In this document: piece by piece, positions 50,284 to 58,428 of the stretch
How positions within the stretch are numbered: the first letter of the stretch is position 1
How the letters are laid out: every line of letters starts with the position of its first letter
NCBI RefSeq assembly: GCF_032362555.1
Contig: NC_083518.1
Span: 3,608,501 to 3,672,500, forward strand
Source of the DNA: Amyelois transitella
Taxonomy: Eukaryota; Arthropoda; Insecta; Lepidoptera; Pyralidae
Reading direction: 5' to 3'
DNA: 64,000 nt
Position numbers and translations under genes: made by a program
Notes under the pieces: generated by a model
Databases searched by the model: none
Told to the model about the DNA's origin: nothing
The model's input: only the letters and a program-made list of their open reading frames with translations

Positions 50284-50430
50284 CAGATTTTTTAAAGATA
50301 TTGTCCACAAGACAAAAAAAATTGCATTTAGACAATATCTCTTTCAAATATTTAAATCGATGATCCTCGCAAGGATAATGATATTTTGTGGTATGACAAT
50401 AAAGAATAAAAGCTAAAGTATCGGTAAATA

Positions 50431-50436
50431 TTTATT
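50431..50436 (-). terminator. polyadenylation signal of the 50.5 kb gene
   Basis: AATAAA on the minus strand, 60 bp past the stop codon. Confidence 0.65.
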
Positions 50437-50496
50437 TCCTGTCATTAAAAATCAATAAAAACATCTTAAAATAAAATTGACTAGAAACACACTAAA

Positions 50497-51664
50497 TCAC
50501 CACCAGCCGTTGGAGTAGGACGACGCTCCGCCGTAGCTGGCATAGCCACCCAGGCTTCTGTAGCTAGATCCGAGGCTGCTATAGCCAGATCCGAGGCTAG
50601 AGTAGCCTGATCCAAGGCTAGAGTGGCCAATGCTTCCAGAGCTATAGGCGACAGATGGCGCGGCGACGACTCGCCTCACTGTGACGACTTGAGGCACTGA
50701 CACCACTTTGCGTACGTTGACGACTTGAGGCACAGAGACGACGCGTTGCACATTCACTACTTTGTTGACGGCGACGAAGCGGGGAGCGGACACTACTGGA
50801 GCGGAGTAGCTCACAGATGGCGCCCAACCGCTGCTGTAACCGCCGCTGTAACCACCGCTATAGCCGCCGCTGTAACCACCGCTATAGCCGCTGCTGTAAC
50901 CGCTGCTATAGCCGCCACTGTAGCCTAGTCCGCCCAACACACCACGTTTTTCTCTCTTTGCACTCTCGCCAGCCATCGCGACTGCTACCAGGGCACAGAG
51001 GCACACCTGAAATCAGAAATATTCAGAATCAATTATCTAAGTAATAGGCTAGCAACCTGTCACTATTTGAATCTTTCCACCAGTTAGCCATGCAGCTGAA
51101 CGTGGCCTTTCAGTATTTTCAAGACTGTTGGCTCTATCTACCCGGCAAGGGATATAGACGGTTTTTTTATCTTTATTTATCTAAAACTTTATTATATACG
51201 TTAGGTACTATATATGTATGTATTAGGAAATAAAATAGGAACACATATTTTTGATTTATGGTCTCATCCATTTTGTTCAGCTATTACCTACTCGTGGTCC
51301 CACACTTGTTAGTAGGACCAACCATTTTTTTTAATTAGCAGACATGATCGTCAAATCGGTATAAAAATTGTGTATCACACAAAGCATACCAATAATCGAA
51401 TTAATCTCGCATTTTTCTGAAAAATAGAGACGGGACATTGCCCATCATCTATTTAGAAAAGGAACTGTAACCCATTTTTATAAATGGTCCTGAATCCATA
51501 TTTTTACTCCCAAACATCTGGACTGATATTGATGAATGTACTTAATTATCCGAAGTCAAACTATTTTTGATAATTTCCACGGGAACGAAAAAACATGCAT
51601 TTTATACTATCGAATTTAGTAAGTAAGAATAGTTAATACTGTGAATACTCACAAAGAGTTTCAT
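50497..51664 (-). CDS. secreted Ser/Tyr/Gly/Val-rich cuticle-type protein, paralog 2
   Basis: Minus strand, two exons: 51653-51664 (MKLF, donor GTGAGT) and 50497-51006 (acceptor TTTCAG), phase 0, intron 646 bp, 173 aa. The signal peptide MKLFVCLCALVAVAMAG is followed by ESAKREKRG. Then come GGYSSGYSGG repeats, a Val-rich block almost identical to that of the 47.2 kb gene (VAVNKVVNVQRVV, SVPQVVNVRKVVSVPQVV), GSGYSSL repeats, and an SNGWW end. The repeat arrays on either side of the Val-block differ between the paralogs while the block itself is kept. The intron contains a partial family-A SINE (51040-51161). Confidence 0.88.
51040..51161 (+). repeat. 3' half of family-A SINE in an intron
   Basis: GGCTAGCAACCTGTCACTAT, GCAGCTGAACGTGGCCTTTC, AGTATTTTCAAGACTGTTGG and CCGGCAAGGGATATAGACGG. 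It is antisense to the host gene. Confidence 0.65.
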
Positions 51665-51737
51665 CTTGTTTGGTAGGTGTTGGGAACTCTGAAGACAACG
51701 GAAGGTGAGTGATGCTGTGACAGCCACCGCGCGCGCC

Positions 51738-51744
51738 ATATATA
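51738..51744 (-). promoter_or_regulatory. TATA box of the 50.5 kb gene
   Basis: TATATAT on the minus strand, in CTACTATATATGGCGCG, about 75-80 bp before the ATG at 51664. Confidence 0.8.
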
Positions 51745-51799
51745 GTAGCTTGTGCTAAAAGTTGCACAATATGTCCTTTGCTGATGTTCGACAAATTTG

Positions 51800-54700
51800 A
51801 TGAAGCTTTTTTAAACGATACTTTGAACGAAAAAGGAATATAAATGCAATTATAATTGATAAAGGCAATCAGATAAGACAGTTAACAGTAAAAAAAATTG
51901 CTTCGTGGAAAGTAATAATGGGCTTTATTCAGACTTCTAAATAATATTTAGTCTAGGCTGTCTTGGCGTTGCCTTGACAAATACATTTACAAGAATATTT
52001 TCAGCAACTATGGTGTTCACAATATGTGAATTGTGTGAGTGTAATTTTTGGTGATTTTAGGATAGACTAACTATCTAAAGTTCATAACATCAAGTTATTA
52101 GTATCCATTAATGTTTTTAGAGTGGTCTATGTTGCAAGCACAGATATAAATAACTTGAGCCCGTGGCGCCGGCCCCGTAAAACGAAAAATTTCGTTAATT
52201 CCCTTTCCCTAGGGAATTTCAGGAATCCTCTCTTAGCGCATCCTTAGACCACACAATGAAGGTAAATGTAGGTTGCTCATACTCAAAGTTTGTAGACCCG
52301 TGGTTTGGACTGCCCGTTGTCTGTCAGTTAGTCACAAGGTAACAGAAGAGTATTAGATAGTTTAATACCTATAAAGATTGAGTGTAAAAAAAATTAAAGA
52401 TGTGATATTTGTAACAGACATTACTTCTCACAATTAAAACTTGTTCAGTACGAAACGTTCACACTTGCGATACATCGAAAGCGACATCGCGTATAAAAAA
52501 CTGATTGACTGTAATGAGATTCATATAACGCAAAGTCGATTGCTTCCGAAGAAAGATTAATTTGATTGTTACTTGCTACATGCATATTCCGTTTGAAATT
52601 GAACTAATTTGATTTTTGACCTATAATTTTTTTCATTTATGTATAAGTTAGACAATTGAAAAAATATTTTTGTTCTTAAGTATCTCTTCCTAAGTATACC
52701 TATCTCTTTGTAACACTTTCTTAACAGATATTTATATATATATATATTAGATTTTCCTACATAACTAGTTACCACTTCACGCGTTTCTTCTTTTTTTGGA
52801 AGTCCCGAATATACAAGTTCTCTCATTCTATTAATATTGATAAACAAGGGTAGGATCTAGTGATAAGAGGAATCTAATGATCAAGAAGAACTATGCCAGC
52901 TGCTTTTCTGCCGACACAGATTGAAAAGGTCTATAACTTTAAGGGAAAGGATTATTAACTTGGAACTTAAATGATGAGCTAGCAACTCTGACATTGATTC
53001 TCAATCTCTTCCATCGTAAAACCTTTCAGTTTAAACGTTGCCTTGCGACTATTGGCTCTGTCAACACCATAAAAAATAAAGGTGTGATATGTGTATGTGT
53101 GTCGAGTCACATCACTTACAACGCCTGACGAATATCAATTAATATTGACTACAAGTATTTGCTGACCCTGACAAACTTACCCAAGTCTAGCAGCATATCC
53201 TATGCTAGACAATGGTTAAAAAACTATTTCAAAAGAAATTGTTGCAATCGTTTCCCTAAGTGCCTGTAATTAATCAGATATAGAACAACGGTTAGTTGAC
53301 TATCAGGTATCAATGCCTTATCATGGCAGCCATTAATTAAAGTCAAAAATTACAAAATCTAATATATTTTGCATTTTAATCGGGATATGGATACCTTTCA
53401 CTATTAAGTGCAAGGTTGAATTAATTGATCAAAATCTAGATATCTTCAAAGAATCTAAATAAGTAATAGTGAATAGATATTTTTAACCACAGAATGTGGC
53501 TCAAGTTCGTATATTGCCTAATTTTTAAATGACTAAAGGATATAAGCCCATTAATATTATTAATGGTACCTCCATTCAACATTGTTGACACCTCAAATGC
53601 CTATTACTATTCTAATTCATAAAATCGCAAATAAGGTAACCACAAAATGCTAGGTTAAAATTTATCGGTCATAGTTTAAGACCTCGAATATGGATTTGCA
53701 TAATGTTGAAAATATTTAATTCGGTAAAAAAATTATTGATTATTCTAACGATATTTCTTATCTTTGCATCAATTCCCATCTAACGTATACCTATGTGTAC
53801 ATAGTACTTAGTAATATGTACTTATAGGTAAACTAGTAGCTAATCAGAAATTCGACTAAAAAGGATTTTGATAAAATCGAAAGTTAAGCTTCTTACGTAC
53901 TAACTTACTGACTGCTTGACCAAGACACGTACATATTTTACGTAGGAAAAAAATAAGATATTGACTCATCTGACTGACTGAGAATGCCGAAGACCGGACA
54001 AAATGTAGACAAATATTGAATTAACCTAACTCAGATCCCGAAGCATATAAATTAAAAAAGAACTTATTCGCCAATAGATACAAACCTAACTAAAGTCAAA
54101 TAACACCGGAACAACATGATAATTTAAGTAGCAATTGCGGCATTGAAAAATTAAATTAGTTCATTGGACTGTGTCACCCACACACGCCACTGCACCACGA
54201 GGAAGGAAGAGTGACATCGCTTGAATTTCAACTGGCCACAAGCATGCACAATGTCTACATGCAATAACTCAGGGAAAGTAAATATATAGAGCTGATGATA
54301 CACCTACTTATTTTAAAAACCACATTATCGTCCTACGCTTTCGTATGTGAGTAATCCTTGAATTTCGTGGACATATTGCCCATAAAGATGGAAAAAACCT
54401 TGAGTGGTGGTTACTTCCTACAGACCAAATTTGCTCGATTGTGAACACAAATCATCATAATACGGAAAATGCAGATGCCAAAAAATAGGCAGATGTGTAG
54501 AAAAAAAAATATAAAAAAATATCACGTCATCAATAAGTTACCAAAATGTTTAACGTCGGGGGTCGAGTGCTTTAGGAATTCGACCAGATTCGAATCCTAC
54601 GAGTACCACGTACAACCATGTACGTAGGTACTAATGACACTTTTCTGTACATTACATTGGTTCGATTGCTGGCCAATGCTTTTACAGTGAGGTAAACATG

Positions 54701-54840
54701 GGAATAAATTCTGCACATTCAGGCAACTAATTATAATCTTTTGATTATGATTAGTTGTCTGAATGTTAGGTCCCCTGCAATGTTGAGGAGTTAAGACAGG
54801 TAGGGCAACTGAACTGCTATGAGCATACAGGTTATGGAAA
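51800..54840. other. intergenic, repeats only
   Basis: No supported gene. A dispersed-repeat fragment sits at about 52150-52265 (CCTAGGGAATTTCAGGAATC), a degraded SINE at about 52975-53100, and a tRNA-like stretch near 54550-54610. The rest is AT-rich without signal. Confidence 0.5.
54550..54770 (+). repeat. possible tRNA-related SINE with terminal hairpin
   Basis: CAGATTCGAATCCTACGAG looks like a pol III B box (GATTCGAATCC). Downstream, 54714-54738 and 54743-54766 form a near-perfect 24-bp hairpin with a TTTT loop (CAACTAATTATAATC against GATTATGATTAGTTG). Similar B-box-like pieces occur near 1110-1130 and 63165. Family not identified. Confidence 0.4.
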
Positions 54841-54859
54841 CATAAAGATATATATCATG

Positions 54860-54978
54860 ATTTTTATTCATTACAAGGTAGACAGATCCAACAGTCTACG
54901 AAGACTGAACGGCCGCAGTTAATACGGAATTCAAATTCAGAATTGATTGTGGTAGATAACTAGCCCATCATCTAAAAC
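54860..54978 (-). repeat. older family-A SINE (antisense), interrupted
   Basis: CAAGGTAGACAGATCCAACA, GTCTACGAAGACTGAACGGC and AACTAGCCCATCATCTAAAA read as a decayed antisense copy. It is cut at its right side by the insertion of the younger SINE at 54982. Confidence 0.6.
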
Positions 54979-54981
54979 TTA

Positions 54982-55241
54982 GTGCCGTGTGGTCCCCGGC
55001 AAAAATAAAAAAAAAGAATAGGACCACTCCATCTCTTTCCCATGGATGTCATAAAAGGCGATTAAGAGATAGGCTTACAAACGATTCTTTTTTAGCCGAT
55101 GGGCTAGCAACCTGTCACTATTTGAGTCTCATTTTTATCATTAGGCCAAAAAGCTGAACGTGCCCATTCAGTCTTTTCAAGACTGTTGGCTCTGTCTACC
55201 CCGCAAGGAATATAGACGTGACCATATGTTTGTATGTATGT
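54982..55241 (+). repeat. young SINE, family A, with 9-bp target duplication
   Basis: Full-length: GTGCCGTGTGGTCCCCGGCA, GGACCACTCCATCTCTTTCC, GATGGGCTAGCAACCTGTCA, GTCTTTTCAAGACTGTTGGC, and a TATGT tail. ATCTAAAAC occurs directly on both sides (54970-54978 and 55242-55250), consistent with a target-site duplication. It ends about 180 bp upstream of the 55.4 kb gene's ATG. Confidence 0.75.
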
Positions 55242-55423
55242 ATCTAAAACAATGGGTAGAACAGAAGTGACAAAATGGATGTATCCACTGTCACAGGAAG
55301 TACATCGCTTGTCATACCTACATCAGTTCCCTCTTTCCTGCCTGCACCCGAAGCTGAAACATTGCGCACGAGCACTAGCCACCAACAGTCGCGCCCGTAG
55401 CCACGCGCCGTGCGGACCCCGAC

Positions 55424-57948
55424 ATGGAACTCATAGTGAGTGATAATCATTCGTGATTTTACTATTTTGGATAAGTGCAGTGTTCTATTTAATTAGTATT
55501 GATAGAATTAATTATATTAATAGCCGTGTGGTTCCCGGCATCAATACAAAAAAGAATAGGACCAATACATCTCTTTTCCATGGATGTCGTAAAAGGCGAC
55601 TAAGGGCTAGGCTTACAAACTTGGGATTCTTTTTTAGGCGTTGGGTTAGTATTCATATCATTAAGCTGAACGTGGCCATTTACCATCCATTCTTGGTCAG
55701 TCTTTTCAAGACTGTTGGCTCTGTCTACCCCGCAAGGGATATTGATGTGACCGTATGTATGTATGTATGTGTTGATAGAATTAATTGGATAGCAGATCAT
55801 TTAAACAAATGCATTTGATTAATATTAATGCGCGGGACAATTAGGATAATACATATAACCCCGCAACACACATATTGACAACACTAAATTGCTTTTTTTC
55901 TTAAAATTTGTAACTACAAAAAAATTATACAACCACTTCTTAAAGTTTTGTTCTGTCTGAGAATCCTTTAAACAAAAATCTGATTTACTTTTAAATCTTG
56001 TCATCAATATTTAATAGTTCGAAGTTTCATTGTTACAATAAAATTATGTAGGTACTTGTGCAGTGCGTTGATGTCTTTTGTTAGGTGAATTAATTATGTG
56101 TCCAGTTAGAAACTGGACACATAATTAATTCACCTAAAAGAGAATAACTAAAATTTAGTTATTTCTTTAATATATTATTTATAATCGAGAGGAAGTAACC
56201 ATCTCACCTTATATTCCTTTAAATTACTTGAACCCTATGATCAACCGTAAAGTTTGCAGTAATAGGCTATTTTACACCATGTAAAAAAAAATATAAAAAT
56301 GCACGTATCTTATAGATTTTGTAAAAAATAAAAGAAAAACATCGATCATTATTCATAAAAGTGCAATATGGATTTTATAATTCAATTTAAAAAATCCTCT
56401 TTTTTAATCTGTTCTTCAAAAGTCGAAAACGCTATCCGCCATGTTGGGTACTGACGTGACGTCATACTTTTAGTAAACAAATATCGAATCGAAAACATAT
56501 TGATGATGTCAGGCTCTGTTTATTTTGAAATTTTAAAATTTCTATCACGTTTTTGGGTTTTTACTCTTTAATAATTTAATAGAATCATGGAAGACGGTTT
56601 TGTGAAAGCAGACAATATAAATCTACCGAGGATTAATACGTTGATGGTGGCGAAATTTTTTGCGTCCAATCCCGATTTCTGTTCTGCTGAGTTAAGAAAT
56701 GTTAAAACAGCGACGTAAGTATTTATTGTATTAAACATTCTCTTACAATACACAATTATAATAGGTAAATTATTACACAACCAATCCAACATAACCTATT
56801 TTTTACTTTAGTCTTACGTAGAGCCGTATTGTTTACTAAAAGTATGACGTCACGAGTCAAAACAGCATGGCGGATGGCGTTTTCGCGCGAAAATACAAAA
56901 TCATAAATAATAAATCGTTTTTAGAGCACTTTTCGGCTTCAAAAAATTTTAATAAAAATTCTATAGGTATAACACAGTCTCAGGATTGATTTAAAACAGT
57001 TTTCAAAAAAGAGTGTAATAGCCTATTGCGAAGGTACAATGCTAAGTTTACATCTAAACTTTTGTTTCTGTGCAAAAAGTTTATAACTTTATGTGGTGCT
57101 ACCCATCACTTAAGATAAAGGTATCTTATTGGTGTAGCTTCTTACTCCCTTAACATGCATTTTTTTACAGACAAAATAGAGATAGAGTGAGAGAGAGAGG
57201 AGATACATGGTTCATTAAATTCCACAGCCACGCGTGTTTTATATAAATTCTATGTAAGAATTAAAATTTTCACTGTTTATAATTACAGATGTCGCTAGTG
57301 TTGCTGCTAGCATGCGCGCGAGCACAAAGCGAGCCGCTCCAGGAAGCAGTTCAGAGTCGAAGCGACGCATACGGCGTATACGCGAACGAGTACGCCCGCG
57401 GATATGAACCCATGGCCTTCGCAGCCATCCCTCTCCACGCGCCATTACCAATCATCCACATCGTCTCCAGTGCGCCTTTAAACCGATATCAATCAACGCA
57501 GTCGAGAAGATCGCCTTATAACGCTCCAACGTCCTACAGCAACCACGTTTCTTCATTCGTGCATGCCCCAAGCACGAGCCATCATGTCTCCTCATTCGTG
57601 CAATCGCCGAGCACACTAGCGACATCGCACGCGCATCAAACGCATTATCGACAAAATACTTACCCTCAAACATTGCAACCGTATCAACCTCCTTACGCTC
57701 AACAAATGCCATACTACCCGCCGCCGTTGTACCGCCAACCAAATATATACGCCGCTTCAATGCCTTACGGAATGAACGCGGATCTCCCCGATATTGAAGA
57801 CGATGCCCCGACTATACTCTACGCCCGACCCCAACCACATGGAGGCTACACATACCATAAAAAACCTAGTAAGAAACGGATCCCACCCAAGAAGAAAGAA
57901 CCAGTAATCATCAGAGTACACAAATACAGAGTCGTCAAAGGCAGATAG
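55424..57948 (+). CDS. secreted Tyr/Pro/Gln/His-rich protein with basic C-terminus
   Basis: Two exons: 55424-55435 (MELI, donor GTGAGT) and 57289-57948 (acceptor AATTACAG), phase 0, intron 1853 bp, 223 aa. Exon 2 itself begins with ATG (MSLVLLLACARAQS), so an internal start would also give a signal peptide; the cluster's split first exon and the good donor favour MELI. The mature chain has NHVSSFVHAPSTSHHVSSFV repeats, a Tyr/Pro/Gln-rich middle (QPYQPPYAQQMPYYPPPLYR), an acidic patch DLPDIEDDAP, and a basic end KKPSKKRIPPKKKEPVIIRV then HKYRVVKGR. No known domain; no TATA box seen. Probably an extracellular matrix or cuticle-associated protein. The intron holds a SINE, a 27-bp palindrome and a deleted DNA transposon. 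Confidence 0.75.
55514..55771 (+). repeat. young SINE, family A, with 15-bp target duplication
   Basis: The recognisable head starts at AGCCGTGTGGTTCCCGGCAT (55522) and the element ends in ATGT repeats. TTGATAGAATTAATT is repeated exactly at 55499-55513 and 55772-55786, a clear target-site duplication. It lies 65-80 bp inside the intron of the 55.4 kb gene, in sense orientation, and has a small internal deletion relative to 21941. Confidence 0.85.
56081..56137. repeat. perfect 27-bp inverted repeat, 3-nt loop
   Basis: The left arm 56081-56107 starts TTAGGTGAATTAATTATGTG; the right arm 56111-56137 is its exact complement; the loop is AGA. A second palindrome (AATAACTAAA, 10-bp arms, 1-nt spacer) follows at 56143-56163. 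It is intronic in the 55.4 kb gene. Confidence 0.9.
56261..57026 (+). mobile_element. deleted DNA transposon with YqaJ/ISL2EU-like first exon
   Basis: The ends AATAGGCTATT (56261 and about 57026) are inverted. Longer inner inverted segments (about 56420-56480 and 56825-56890) share CGCCATC/TATCCGCCATG and GTGACGTCATACTTTTAGTA. From ATG 56587 the plus strand encodes MEDGFVKADNINLPRINTLM, then VAKFFASNPDFCSAELRNVK, and stops at a GTAAGT donor (56714). This resembles, from memory, the N-terminus of insect YqaJ-nuclease transposon proteins (ISL2EU group). Everything after this exon is missing, so it is a non-autonomous deletion derivative. It sits in the intron of the 55.4 kb gene. Confidence 0.55.
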
Positions 57949-58428
57949 ACAAACGAACGATACTTAGCCCATTTTGTAAACCTATTACTTTTTGTACTTA
58001 GTCAAAATCAGTCATGTATATAATTTAGGTATTCTAAAATGTAACATAGTATTTACTTATAAGTAATTAGGTAGAAAATGTTGCTGTAAGCTTTAAATCG
58101 ATCATGTTATTGCATTTAGTAAATGCATCTTTCTATAAAAAAAACATATTTCTTTTTTTAAATATTGAGTTTCGTATAAACATATATGTACACGAAACTC
58201 CACAAAAACTTACAAAGAAAAGAAGAATGTTTAAAATTTAATTTAAATAAAAAAAATATAATTAAACGTCAATTATTTTATTAAACAATCACTTACATAT
58301 ATTTAATAATTAAAATGTCACTTAAAACCGTTATCATAACAAGATTCATTAAAACGGGATATTATAATTAAATAATAATAACAAATTGAATGGCTTTTAT
58401 TTTTTTGAGGCACTTTTTGTACTGTAAA
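57949..58428. other. convergent 3' ends, no gene
   Basis: The 480 bp between the 55.4 kb gene and XRCC1 carry facing polyadenylation hexamers: AATAAA at 58246-58251 on the plus strand and at 58396-58401 on the minus strand. The transcripts should therefore end without overlapping. Confidence 0.6.

Larger units (their letters stand above)
48420..50420. other. spacer between the convergent paralogs
   Basis: No gene. It holds a family-B 3' fragment near 48575-48630 (CCCCGGGTTCCTCTCCAGGG), a 12-bp-arm inverted repeat (49397-49428), and the 49673-50283 dispersed repeat. Confidence 0.55.

Noticed and set aside
52256-52268. ATGAAG followed by GTAAAT, resembling another short cuticle-gene first exon
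   Set aside because: It lies in a dispersed-repeat fragment (52150-52265), has no TATA box at the usual distance, and no second exon with matching phase was found.
54580-54610. Possible tRNA gene (B-box GATTCGAATCC)
   Set aside because: No A box or cloverleaf could be drawn around it; a tRNA-derived SINE remnant fits better.
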